Positions 45,445 to 53,901 of a stretch of DNA of 64,000 nt are shown here, in pieces. Position 1 is the first letter of the stretch. Every line of letters starts with the position of its first letter. The notes below the pieces were generated by a model. It saw only the letters and a program-made list of their open reading frames with translations, made no database searches and had not been told where the DNA came from. This DNA comes from Candidatus Zixiibacteriota bacterium (GTDB taxonomy: Bacteria > Zixibacteria > MSB-5A5 > GN15 > JAAZOE01), in assembly GCA_036480375.1 (NCBI GenBank), contig JAZGGI010000035.1, positions 36,147 through 100,146 of the forward strand, read 5' to 3'. A program made the position numbers and the translations under genes.

Positions 45445-45732
45445 TCATTACTCCTAATGATTATTTGCTTCCGTCGATATTTTACTAACAGGGCAACTGG
45501 TGGTTCCCCGTAAGTTTAAATACAATTTGAAAATATAGAAGATACGGCAGGCGCGGGCAAGCCCTTTTTGGACAAGCAAATTCTTCGATCCGCAATATAT
45601 GTGCTTGAGTCCATCCTTGTGGGGGCAATCCGACAACTTCAGCACGCCTGCCAGATTTAAAATACCGTAGGAATCAAGCTAACCTGTTAACGGTTATACA
45701 ATTAGCCATTATACCATAAAAAGGCATGACAG
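45445..45732. other. Intergenic, no gene supported
   Basis: About 290 bases between the foldase gene and the next plus-strand gene. A 63-codon minus-strand frame here lacks a ribosome site and protein character and is not called. Confidence 0.4.
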
Positions 45733-45987
45733 TTGCAATCAATAGTTATCATGACGGTAGCATTTGATCTATCAAAATTTGAGATTTTTAGGAACGGTGA
45801 TTTGTTTTACCCCGGAGTCGCCTCCCTGCTGGCGATAGTTCATTGCGGCGGGCGAGCAATTCTTTACAACTCCCAGGGTACTACTACCCGGCAGGAAAAG
45901 AAGCTTATTGATAAGCTAACAACTTCTTTTGGGGGGAAAATAGTTTATGCTCGTGACGCCGGCAACGCCGACATGAGCATCAACTGA
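45733..45987 (+). CDS. Hypothetical protein, 84 residues
   Basis: The frame starts at TTG 45733, or at ATG 45751, which gives 78 residues (MTVAFDLSKFEIFRNGDLFY...). The content has a mixed alpha/beta pattern (GVASLLAIVHCGGRAILYNS) and looks protein-like, but I do not recognise a family and the ribosome site is weak. It is followed after eight bases by the zinc-ribbon gene, so the two are probably cotranscribed. Confidence 0.4.
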   Translation: MQSIVIMTVAFDLSKFEIFRNGDLFYPGVASLLAIVHCGGRAILYNSQGTTTRQEKKLIDKLTTSFGGKIVYARDAGNADMSIN

Positions 45988-45995
45988 GTCATATC

Positions 45996-46448
45996 ATGGG
46001 TAATGTAAAGCGACTCTGCGATCACTGCGGAAATCCATTGGAGGTTATTGGTGGTTTACCGATTTGCCCCCAATGTAATGATAACCGCGGTGAATATTAT
46101 AATTCGCTGACTTCGGCTATCAACGATTTTGCCCAAAATTCGGATATGGTACTAATTGAATGTCCGGGAGCGACACTGTACCACAAGGACTCCAATGAGG
46201 TTGAGGTCGGCGCCAAATATATTGATAATAATGATCCGACTCAGGGTTATGAAATTATCAAGCGGCCGGTACATGGCCCTCGTCACGTTAAGAAAAGATG
46301 GGTCAAGAAAAATGACGCTCATTTAATCCGCAGATGTCAATCGTGTCAGGATTACACCGTTCGAATGCGCCGCAAAGAAGGCCCTGATTTATATATACCC
46401 AGCCGCAACAGCTACAATCACAGACAATTCAATCATCCGAAGCGCTGA
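45996..46448 (+). CDS. Zinc-ribbon protein of unknown function
   Basis: A 150-residue basic protein with an N-terminal treble-clef-like ribbon (CDHCGNPL ... ICPQCNDN). A second Cys pair, RRCQSCQDY, occurs near residue 116. The rest is charged (RHVKKRWVKKNDAHL). The cysteine spacing indicates zinc binding. The high Arg/Lys content could mean nucleic-acid contact, an inference. It follows the 84-residue hypothetical gene closely. Confidence 0.6.
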   Translation: MGNVKRLCDHCGNPLEVIGGLPICPQCNDNRGEYYNSLTSAINDFAQNSDMVLIECPGATLYHKDSNEVEVGAKYIDNNDPTQGYEIIKRPVHGPRHVKKRWVKKNDAHLIRRCQSCQDYTVRMRRKEGPDLYIPSRNSYNHRQFNHPKR

Positions 46449-46674
46449 AGCCGACATTTGTGACTAAAACATATCTATATCGAAACCCGGCAACCCACCG
46501 CCACAAGTTGCAGTGGGCTAACAGTGGATGTTAAGAGAAAAATGTAGGAATTTTAAATAAACCAAAAGAAAACTTAGTCATTTACGACCGAACTATATGC
46601 TATTTGATCACATTTTGTTGTGAGCCTTACGTCTCACAATACCGAAAGCCGGAAATATGGGATTTAATTAATTT

Positions 46675-49314
46675 CTACTCACACAATTGGCATGGCGCCG
46701 GACCGCCCTTAAAAACATGATTAATCAAGTACACAGCATCACCAACATTACATTGTCCATCACAATTGGCATCTCCCGCGTCTAATGGATCCGGAGCAGG
46801 GCCGCCCTTGAAAACATGATTGATAATAAATACCGCATCGCCAACATTTGCTTCCTCGTCGCTATTGGCGTCGCCGCATTTATAAGCAGGTATTAAAATA
46901 AATGAAGCCAATTCGCTCCATACCCCGGTTTCATAAATATCTCGACATCTAACTCGCCAATAATAATCTTCATATTCGATCAAGACTGGTCCGGCTGACC
47001 AGGTTGTATTATCGCCCGGTCCACCATCTAAGCCGGAGGCTTCGTCTACTAGCTCCGTCATTGCGATGTCGTCATATAATTGATAATCATAGAACAAAGC
47101 ATCACCCTCAATATCTGTCATAGTCGCATGTGATAATATGGGAGGATTAACGTCAAATTCTTCTGAGTTATTCGGGGTGAGATTAATCGGGATTGGCACC
47201 GAGTTCATGTGAAAGGTTCCATAGATCCAATCGGACCATAATGTGCCATCAGACAATCGAACACGTATATAATAATCTTCCCCATCGATTAACTCTATGC
47301 CCGAATATGAGACACTAATTTCTGAGCCGGATACGGGACCGCTATCCCACATCTCACACACCAGCCAATCGTCGTCATCTCCTGTTTGTACTTGATAATA
47401 TGCCTGAGGGGACATTTCATCATCCACGTACATCCATGATATTTCTGGCGCATGGTCTATCATATGAGTTGGATCGCCCGGCTCAATAATCAAATTAGAC
47501 GCGGTGGGAGTGCTATTGGGATATTCAAATTCAAAAAAACTCAAGATATTCATTAGAGTATTTTTGCGCGTTAAATACCTGCTATCACTGCTGCTGATAG
47601 CCTCAAATCCAAAACCGAACAACACCAGTTTATAAACCCCGTTAAATGAAATTGCCGCGCAATTCGAAGTGGTTATATAGTTGAATTCTTCTACTCCCCC
47701 GTTTAATGCGGAAATATGATCCGTATTTGTTTGACCTGGCGCTCCATCTCCCATGGAAATTATAAGAGTATCACCCTCGGTAAAAACTTGAGACGTCGGT
47801 GCGTTATTTAGCATGGCAATATACAAGGGCGATATATGCTCACATTTTAGGTAATCATTTAAGAAACCGACATCCAATAAATTAATATTGGCCGTGATGC
47901 CCTGTCCTGTCAAAAACAGATTACCTCCTCCATCCATATATCCTCGCAGACTCGAAATTTTCTCACTATTAAAAGAATCCGCGCCATCGTTTCCGGTAAA
48001 CCATACAACAACTTCATATTCATTTAATATACTCAATTGAGGTATTCCTTCTGACTGAACATCCCTCAAAATGTATGGGATTAATAAATTATCCAATTCT
48101 CTTTTATAATATTCGGATATCTCCCCACCTGCAAAATCATCTACCAATAAAATATCAGGGAAGCCCATACCCTGTAAAATTACAAAAGTATCGGTTCTTT
48201 CGCTTTCAATAAAAGAATAGGATATCTCGATATAAAAACTATCGATGCGGGGTTTATAATCAGCTGGAATGGTAAATCTCAATGGTGAAGAAGCATTGTC
48301 AGCAACCTCTTCGGGAGCTAACTCGCCAAAATCAACACTGCCATTATTAACAATAAGTGATATATCTTCACAATAAAGATTGGCGAAGGTATTTACCACA
48401 GACACCGGTTTAGTATTCTCGAAAGTAAAAGTAAGTTCAATTTCTTCTTCCCCCTCCAAAATGCCGTCTCCATCCCCATAAGTATCATCTGAAAAATTAT
48501 ATTCTATTAAACTGAAAGAGTTTGGCATATCAATAAAATCCACGGTACTGTTACTAATATTTGGTACGACAAGCACCTCCAGCCATTTATTATAGTAGAT
48601 ATCTGCGGGACCACTATGTCCTGACGATACTAATTCACGATATGAGGTGAAATCATTATTGTAACGATATACAGCCTCAGGTCCTTGCGAAGAGACATAA
48701 ATGTTACCGGTATTATCTTCAGCCAGGCCGTCGAGATGTCCCCCTCCCACATTCACTAGTTCTGTAAGCGATCCATCACTCATATTAACTGAGTATATTC
48801 GGTATGTAGTCGATTTGCATGCCAAAAGACGGTTATTTATTTTATCAAACAATAGACCATTTGGCCAATAAATATAATCTACTAATACGGAGTATGATCT
48901 ATCATCCATTTGGATCCGGTAAATCTTATTTCCATAGGGATCAGACACATATAAATTTCCAGAAGTGTCAGATGTAACATCATTAAGTAAAATGCTTCCC
49001 GGAATCAGAAGATCCATTACTTCTTCCCCCGTTACCAAGTTATAAGCCAATACCCCCTGACCTCCACATCCAACGTAAACGGTATCGTCAATAATATGCA
49101 ATCCGGCGGATGAATTCTTACCCTGGGCGAATACACTTCGCTGTCCATTCAAATCCATGGCAATTATTTGTCCGTTGGAATAATTTGATATAAGGTATCG
49201 CTCTCTGGGCATATCATAGACAGCGCTTTCTGGTCCGTAGAACTGCTGGGAATGAGATAGTAGCGGCAGAGCTAAAACCACTAAACCTGCCATGTACATT
49301 ATATTTTTGATCAT
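46675..49314 (-). CDS. Secreted SMP-30/NHL-like propeller protein with dockerin
   Basis: An 879-residue protein with AGGAG before ATG 49314 and a signal peptide ending LLSHSQQ. Residues about 25-260 form an SMP-30/NHL-like beta-propeller (GLHIIDDTVYVGCGGQGVL, LYVSDPYGNKIYRI, GLAEDNTGNIYVSSQGPEAV). A CARDB-like/Ig-like region (DGDGILEGEEEIELTFTFEN), an alpha/beta segment (ILLVDDFAGGEISEYYKREL) and Y_Y_Y/Fn3-like units (YYQVQTGDDDDW, DYYWRVRCRD) follow. The C-terminus is a dockerin pair (KCGDANSDEEANVGDAV; ANCDGQCNVGDAVYL) ending PCQLCE. It is the fifth dockerin protein of the window. Confidence 0.85.
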   Translation of the reverse strand: MIKNIMYMAGLVVLALPLLSHSQQFYGPESAVYDMPRERYLISNYSNGQIIAMDLNGQRSVFAQGKNSSAGLHIIDDTVYVGCGGQGVLAYNLVTGEEVMDLLIPGSILLNDVTSDTSGNLYVSDPYGNKIYRIQMDDRSYSVLVDYIYWPNGLLFDKINNRLLACKSTTYRIYSVNMSDGSLTELVNVGGGHLDGLAEDNTGNIYVSSQGPEAVYRYNNDFTSYRELVSSGHSGPADIYYNKWLEVLVVPNISNSTVDFIDMPNSFSLIEYNFSDDTYGDGDGILEGEEEIELTFTFENTKPVSVVNTFANLYCEDISLIVNNGSVDFGELAPEEVADNASSPLRFTIPADYKPRIDSFYIEISYSFIESERTDTFVILQGMGFPDILLVDDFAGGEISEYYKRELDNLLIPYILRDVQSEGIPQLSILNEYEVVVWFTGNDGADSFNSEKISSLRGYMDGGGNLFLTGQGITANINLLDVGFLNDYLKCEHISPLYIAMLNNAPTSQVFTEGDTLIISMGDGAPGQTNTDHISALNGGVEEFNYITTSNCAAISFNGVYKLVLFGFGFEAISSSDSRYLTRKNTLMNILSFFEFEYPNSTPTASNLIIEPGDPTHMIDHAPEISWMYVDDEMSPQAYYQVQTGDDDDWLVCEMWDSGPVSGSEISVSYSGIELIDGEDYYIRVRLSDGTLWSDWIYGTFHMNSVPIPINLTPNNSEEFDVNPPILSHATMTDIEGDALFYDYQLYDDIAMTELVDEASGLDGGPGDNTTWSAGPVLIEYEDYYWRVRCRDIYETGVWSELASFILIPAYKCGDANSDEEANVGDAVFIINHVFKGGPAPDPLDAGDANCDGQCNVGDAVYLINHVFKGGPAPCQLCE

Positions 49315-49510
49315 TGATTTCTCCTGCCTTAATAGTCTCCTGCACCAATTAAGACGTTCATTGAGTGGAAATAGTGCAATTAAATTAAAGAATTTTTAGT
49401 TGATCAAAACGCGGGAACCACCGCAACTAGTGGCCGTGGAGCACCTGGAGCTTAGGTCAAATCTCCAAATTAATCCTACTTGATTTCCCCAAAATGCGAT
49501 GATTTCTAAA

Positions 49511-50161
49511 TTATTCGAACGGTAAACCAGCTGCGCGGCAAGCTCCACGATGATACCCATCGGGAAATAATTGCCCAAACTGATCCAGTGTAATCTCGCT
49601 GAATATGCAAAGCTCATACACGGTGGGGGTGTTTTTTGAATTGATATAATAGTCTCGCAGGTAACGAATAATTTTCCAATGAAGCTCAGTTAAACCGTCG
49701 GGCAAGTTCCAACGCCGGGCCACCCGGTGAGCAAAACGTTCATTCCATTTTCTGAAATCAAGGAGAAAACCGACCTGATTTACCTTAAATTCCGCATCTT
49801 TCAGTGGCGGAGTTTCATAGGTTAGCCAAATATTGAGATCGCTCATGAAAGAAAAGTTGATGCCGGCAATTTTACAGGCTCCCCGATGGTACCCGGTTGG
49901 AAACAGCGACCGCAGCTGGGATAGAGTGATTTTATTTTCGGAGCAGGCCAAAACTATAACGGGGATTGAATTTTCATCCAGGAATTTTTGCCTTAAATAA
50001 TTGATAAATTCCCAATGTTTTTCAGTCAGTCCTTCATGGATACCGAGTTCTTTCGCCAGACTTTCGGCGAAATTTTCATCCCACTGTTGGGGTGGGTCAA
50101 GAAAACCGAATTTATCCAACTGATATTCCTTATTATTCAGGAGTTTGTTCTGGTATTCCAT
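49511..50161 (-). CDS. Tandem DsrC/TusE-like protein (two DsrC domains)
   Basis: A 216-residue protein with two consecutive DsrC-like domains, about 12-105 and 118-216. Each has the family order GF(L)-D/E ... W(D/N)E(N/R)FA ... LTE-x-HW-x-x-I-x-YLR ... LFP-x-GYHRGAC. The cysteine of GAC (C96 and C208) matches CysB of DsrC. Domain 2 ends at GLPFE, just where DsrC's flexible C-terminal arm with CysA would begin, and domain 1 likewise lacks it. So two CysB positions and no CysA are present. It is the last gene of the dsrC-dsrM-dsrK-like cluster. It may bind the complex or act as a regulator; the chemistry is inferred. Confidence 0.85.
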   Translation of the reverse strand: MEYQNKLLNNKEYQLDKFGFLDPPQQWDENFAESLAKELGIHEGLTEKHWEFINYLRQKFLDENSIPVIVLACSENKITLSQLRSLFPTGYHRGACKIAGINFSFMSDLNIWLTYETPPLKDAEFKVNQVGFLLDFRKWNERFAHRVARRWNLPDGLTELHWKIIRYLRDYYINSKNTPTVYELCIFSEITLDQFGQLFPDGYHRGACRAAGLPFE

Positions 50162-50329
50162 CGGTAAAACCTCTATCCATTCATTTACTCAAATATATAA
50201 TATGGAACAATATGAATTGGATTGCAATTTAATATAATGTGATTTCAATTTATAAAATCCGGCGGGAGTTTCCTGAAAACCCCTCCCGCCGGTTGCCCCC
50301 AAGAAATACATTCGGAAGCGTGCTCCTTC

Positions 50330-51682
50330 TCACATGATGATGGCATTGAAAACGGCGTCATGAACGCCGCCGACGACAACCTCACGCTTATGATACTCCA
50401 TCAATTGCAATAACTGCCTTTTGCAATTGGAGCATGGAGCCGCCACGAACTTGGCGCCAGTATCATCGATTTGCTTCAATTTCATCTTTCCTGAAATATT
50501 CATACGAAATTCATATATATCATCCATAGCCGAGAGCCCCCCGCCTCCGCCGCAACACCAATTCCAATGGCGATTGGGAGTCATTTCGCGGAAATCGGCG
50601 CAGGCCGCTTTCATAATATTACGGGGTTCGTCGATAATGCCGCAGCTCCGACCAAAATTGCAGGGGTCGTGATAAGTAACCGGATCAGGATTGGCGCTTT
50701 TGTCGAACGTAATGGCTCCATCGTCAACCATTTTCGACGTAAATTGAAGGACATTGGTAATATCAAACGGCAATGGTCCCCACCATTGCGCCTTTTCCAT
50801 TATGAATTTCATGATTCGGTGAGCATGACCACACTCGCCCATAATCAATGTTTTGCAGCCCAGGCGTTTTCCCTCTTCCACATACAATTTATTATCTTCC
50901 TTCATCGATGGATCGTCGCCGGTAAACAGGCCGTAGTTGGCTCCATCAAACGCCTTTGAGCTCAATGTCCAGAAAATGCCAAGTTTGTGAAAAACCTTGG
51001 CGATACCCATCACGGCCTCGGGATTGACCAGTAGATCTCCCGAAGGCGGGACAAAAAAGACCTCGGCGCCAACTTGATCATATGGAATCTTAACATCAAT
51101 GCCGCAATGGTCTTTAATTTCCTCTTCGAGAAACTTTACCGCTTCAACAAAGGCCACCTCATTGGCTCCGTCCGTGTTACCGGTCTCGAGTGAAATATCG
51201 ATGACTTTGACCAGACGCTCCGGAGTGTAACCCAACGCGTCGGCAATACCTCGGCCCTTTCTGGTCAACACTGAGTTGTCGATTCCCATCGGGCAAAATG
51301 TGGCGCAGCGACGGCATCCGGTACATTCGTAAAATGCGGTCACCCATTTTTCCATATCGCCCTCAAAATCCTCGGCGCCGACAAAAGAACCAAACATTTT
51401 TCCGGAAAGTGTTTTGTGCTTTTTGAATACTGAACGGATTAAATCCGAGCGAATTGATGGATTGCGCAGTTTGGTGGGGTCGCCTTGATAAACCGGGCAC
51501 TGGTCGGCGCAGGTGCCGCACCGGGCACACATTTCCATATATAATTTCAACACCCGAGGGCCATTATCAATTCCCTTACACGCTTCAATTACTTTTTCCC
51601 GTAGTCCTTCAGTTATTTTTGGTTTGGCGCTGGTTTTTTTCTCGACATTTTTATTCGATTCTGAGGTCCTTAATTGTGCCAC
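50330..51682 (-). CDS. dsrK: DsrK-like Fe-S oxidoreductase
   Basis: A 450-residue cytoplasmic protein starting at GTG 51682 (AAAGGAAAC upstream). Two 4Fe-4S motifs are CARCGTCADQCPVY (about 49) and CTGCRRCATFCPMG (about 117). Two CCG domains follow: one includes ECGHAHRIM; the other YHDPCNFGR, NWCCGGGGGLS and CSNCKRQL. DsrK is the subunit thought to reduce or receive the DsrC trisulfide/disulfide. The neighbours dsrM-like and two DsrC-type genes support that reading. It lies 168 bases upstream of the tandem DsrC gene and 15 bases after dsrM-like. Confidence 0.88.
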   Translation of the reverse strand: MAQLRTSESNKNVEKKTSAKPKITEGLREKVIEACKGIDNGPRVLKLYMEMCARCGTCADQCPVYQGDPTKLRNPSIRSDLIRSVFKKHKTLSGKMFGSFVGAEDFEGDMEKWVTAFYECTGCRRCATFCPMGIDNSVLTRKGRGIADALGYTPERLVKVIDISLETGNTDGANEVAFVEAVKFLEEEIKDHCGIDVKIPYDQVGAEVFFVPPSGDLLVNPEAVMGIAKVFHKLGIFWTLSSKAFDGANYGLFTGDDPSMKEDNKLYVEEGKRLGCKTLIMGECGHAHRIMKFIMEKAQWWGPLPFDITNVLQFTSKMVDDGAITFDKSANPDPVTYHDPCNFGRSCGIIDEPRNIMKAACADFREMTPNRHWNWCCGGGGGLSAMDDIYEFRMNISGKMKLKQIDDTGAKFVAAPCSNCKRQLLQLMEYHKREVVVGGVHDAVFNAIIM

Positions 51683-51697
51683 AACTCGTTTCCTTTC

Positions 51698-52408
51698 TTA
51701 TGATTTCTGAATCAGGGTTTGGGTGAAGAAGATGCCGCCAAAATGCAATATTTTACTAAATGGTATATAGATCACCAGTATTTGAACCAGGAAGAAATGA
51801 ACAAGGAACATTGCATTTTGAGGGATTGTGGCCTCGGTCGCCGAAAGCGAAAATATACCGGAGAAATAGACGCGCGTTAATTCAAGGTCGAAATGAGCTC
51901 CGAAGCGCATTAAATTACCGGTAATGAGAATGGCCAGAACGAATATCAACGCCAGGTAATCAGACGGCAATGATATTTCGCGAACTCGTATCGATGACAT
52001 CCTTCGTAGAATCAAGATAAAAGCCGCCAGCATGATTACAATACCGGCGATACCGCCCGAAACCGAGCTCATGGTGTTGATCCCTTCCTGATTCATTCCA
52101 AAGCTGATAAACATTTTATCAAAAACACCGGTAAGGACGCGGAGATGCCCGACAATAATCAGCGCCAAAGAAACATGAAATAACCAGGCTGTGGCCCAGA
52201 AAAATTTATCGCCTTTAAACAAACCGGGAAATAAGAACGACTCTTTTATGACACCCATAAATAAACCTGCTCCCGGCTGTGGGGCGGGAAACAGGGTTAT
52301 AGCTCCTGGCATGGGAGATTTCGCCCATATTCTAATTCTATATAGCATGCCTATTATAAAAATCGCAAACGCGATGTACGGCAAAATAACGAAAAGAAAG
52401 TAATTCAA
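51698..52408 (-). CDS. dsrM: DsrM/NarI-like membrane subunit
   Basis: A 236-residue protein with five predicted helices (FLFVILPYIAFAIFIIGMLY, FHVSLALIIVGHLRVL, GIAGIVIMLAAFILIL, YLALIFVLAILITGNL, HFFLVQILVIYIPFSKILHF). Histidines in helices (FHVSLALIIVGH, LVHFFL, ILHFGG) could bind b-type haem. The start is a TTG at 52408; the preceding GGAGG also faces an ATG that opens only a two-codon frame (ATG CTT TGA) overlapping it. Length and layout match DsrM rather than the longer first paralogue at 7536. It should exchange electrons between menaquinone and the DsrK-like subunit. Confidence 0.85.
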   Translation of the reverse strand: MNYFLFVILPYIAFAIFIIGMLYRIRIWAKSPMPGAITLFPAPQPGAGLFMGVIKESFLFPGLFKGDKFFWATAWLFHVSLALIIVGHLRVLTGVFDKMFISFGMNQEGINTMSSVSGGIAGIVIMLAAFILILRRMSSIRVREISLPSDYLALIFVLAILITGNLMRFGAHFDLELTRVYFSGIFSLSATEATIPQNAMFLVHFFLVQILVIYIPFSKILHFGGIFFTQTLIQKS

Positions 52409-52481
52409 AGCATATCCTCCTTCATCATGACGCCCTTGTGAATCCGCCGCGGCATATTTCGTTTTTCTTATGTTGTTTTAA

Positions 52482-52793
52482 TTAGAGACATCCCGATGGA
52501 CGCGGCAGCCCGGCCAATCGATAAGCACCTCTGGCCACACCACAAGGAAATAATTGACAAATATATTTGCTGGTGAAGCCTGTTGATTTACTTATTTTGA
52601 CGATTGGCGGCCCAATGTGATTCTCGTGATAAAACTGCTGGACATATTCGATTATTTTCCAGTGATCCTCGGTAAGCGGCCCAAGATCATTCTTCCTGGC
52701 TAATTCCTTAGCAATTTCTCTGGACCAATTCGCCATATCAACCAGAAAACCATCATGATCTTCATGTGATTGACCATCTTTTAATCTTGACAT
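52482..52793 (-). CDS. dsrC: DsrC/TusE-family protein lacking CysB
   Basis: A 103-residue protein from ATG 52793 (GGGAGGACAAC upstream). It matches DsrC/TusE along its length (FLVDMANWSREIAKELARKN, LGPLTEDHWKIIEYVQQFYH, LFPCGVARGAYRLAGLPRPS). The penultimate Cys102 equals DsrC CysA. The position eleven residues earlier, CysB in sulfur-metabolising DsrC, is Tyr91. Two extra cysteines occur at about 79 and 84. By cysteine content it resembles TusE, a sulfur-relay protein, but the dsrM/dsrK-like neighbours point to redox work. It is the first gene of the cluster. Confidence 0.88.
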   Translation of the reverse strand: MSRLKDGQSHEDHDGFLVDMANWSREIAKELARKNDLGPLTEDHWKIIEYVQQFYHENHIGPPIVKISKSTGFTSKYICQLFPCGVARGAYRLAGLPRPSGCL

Positions 52794-52912
52794 GTTGTCC
52801 TCCCAGATTTTATGGATTATTGACATTTTCTATATCACCAACGCATCAAATCCGTGTTATCAAAACATTTTTTCCGCTATCCAATTTTTGGGAGATTTCG
52901 AGGAATTTAAGG

Positions 52913-52940
52913 TTGACGAAATTTCGTTCCTCTATATATT
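52913..52940 (+). promoter_or_regulatory. Sigma70-like promoter of candidate small RNA
   Basis: On the plus strand TTGACG (52913-52918), a 16-base spacer and TATATT (52935-52940). No protein gene follows on this strand; the predicted start of transcription is near 52946. Confidence 0.65.
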
Positions 52941-52945
52941 GTTAG

Positions 52946-53035
52946 ACCACGGCGGGCCCATCAATCCTTATTGACAGGCCAGCCGGTGTCTGGCTCGACG
53001 GGGAACTCTTGCACGAACACCCGTCGGGCCCTTTA
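52946..53035 (+). ncRNA. Candidate structured small RNA, four-way cloverleaf
   Basis: The sequence after the promoter folds by hand into a closed four-way junction. The closing stem is GGGCCC 52954-52959 with GGGCCC 53026-53031. Hairpin 1 is tcaat 52961-52965 with attga 52970-52974 (4-base loop). Hairpin 2 is gccag 52978-52982 with ctggc 52990-52994 (7-base loop). Hairpin 3 is cgacggg 52996-53002 with cccgtcg 53020-53026 (17-base loop). A T-rich run (cccTTTATTT) follows. It looks like an independent RNA gene of about 85 bases. It lacks tRNA hallmarks (no U before the would-be anticodon, no TTCGA loop) and matches no riboswitch, SRP or 6S RNA that I know. Confidence 0.5.
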
Positions 53036-53091
53036 TTTCTCCCTGAGATTTTTCTATATATCCTCCTTAAATTATATTGTAACGTGGCAAT

Positions 53092-53901
53092 CTACTTTTC
53101 ATTCTCATTGTGCAGGCCGTCAATTAAATCAGAAATAGCTTTAATGGAAAACGGCCTTTTCAAAAAGGCAAATACCAAATGATTGCATTCCGAGGGAATT
53201 TCAGATTCCCCGCCCCCCAAAATGATTCTTGCGTATGGAATCCGAGGATCAACACTGAGATGTTGCGCAAATTCACGGCTGCGTTTCTGACCCATAGAGC
53301 AATCGACAACAATATAATCCGGTTCGAATTTGTCTACCATCATGGAACAACGGTATTCGCAATCGCTGAATTCAAGTTTGAAATTGGCCTGTTTCTTATC
53401 CACTTCCAACGCTTCGCGAATTCCAGGCTTATCGGTAACAACCAGTACATTAGAATAATTGTTGCGAACGGCTTCATAATATTCACATTTATCGCAACTG
53501 TTTTGGCAGAAAACTCCGGCATGACCGGCGACTGTTCCCAACCCGGCGATTTCATAGCATCGGCCGGTTCGCGACCGATAGACGATACAATTTTTGCATC
53601 CTTCGGGAAGTTTTCCGCCTTGGGAATTAAATTCCCAACAGTATTGAAACGCCTTTTTGTTATTTCTGGAAACAACGGGTTTTTTTGAGCCCATTGATTT
53701 AATAGGCTCCTTATTTTTTATAAGCTCCATTATCGCACTTCGGGGAATTCTATGATGACCACCTGGTGTTCGCGCTGCCGGAATTTTCCCGGCAACAACC
53801 CACTTTAATACCGTATTGGCCGTAACGGCACACATTGCCGCCGTTTCGCCGGTTGTAAAATATTCCTTATCCGGTAGATTAAATGTCTCATTGGTTTTCA
53901 T
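53092..53901 (-). CDS. MerR-like HTH, Cys-rich and receiver-like regulator
   Basis: A 269-residue protein from ATG 53901 (AGGACA upstream; an upstream GTG would add 22 residues). Residues about 14-62 are an excisionase/MerR-type winged helix (FTTGETAAMCAVTANTVLKW ... RTPGGHHRIPRSAI). A Cys-rich segment follows (YCWEF, GCKNC, GRCYE, FCQNSCDKC), seven cysteines in all that could hold zinc or an Fe-S cluster. The C-terminal part resembles a receiver domain (NVLVVTDKPGIREALE, IVVDCSMG, FLKRPFS) and keeps an Asp and a Lys in the expected places. It lies on the same strand just upstream of the DsrC cluster and is its likely redox-responsive regulator. Confidence 0.75.
   Translation of the reverse strand: MKTNETFNLPDKEYFTTGETAAMCAVTANTVLKWVVAGKIPAARTPGGHHRIPRSAIMELIKNKEPIKSMGSKKPVVSRNNKKAFQYCWEFNSQGGKLPEGCKNCIVYRSRTGRCYEIAGLGTVAGHAGVFCQNSCDKCEYYEAVRNNYSNVLVVTDKPGIREALEVDKKQANFKLEFSDCEYRCSMMVDKFEPDYIVVDCSMGQKRSREFAQHLSVDPRIPYARIILGGGESEIPSECNHLVFAFLKRPFSIKAISDLIDGLHNENEK

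Noticed and set aside
45454..45645. 63-codon minus-strand frame with several cysteines
   Set aside because: No ribosome site was found and the Cys spacing fits no known ribbon.
46480..46510. Inverted repeat cccac...gtggg after the zinc-ribbon gene
   Set aside because: The arms are only five bases with a 14-base loop and no T-run; too weak to call a terminator.
52946..53035. tRNA gene
   Set aside because: The outline is a cloverleaf, but the 7-base loop CCGGTGT lacks U33, the third arm has a 17-base loop and there is no T-loop consensus on either strand.
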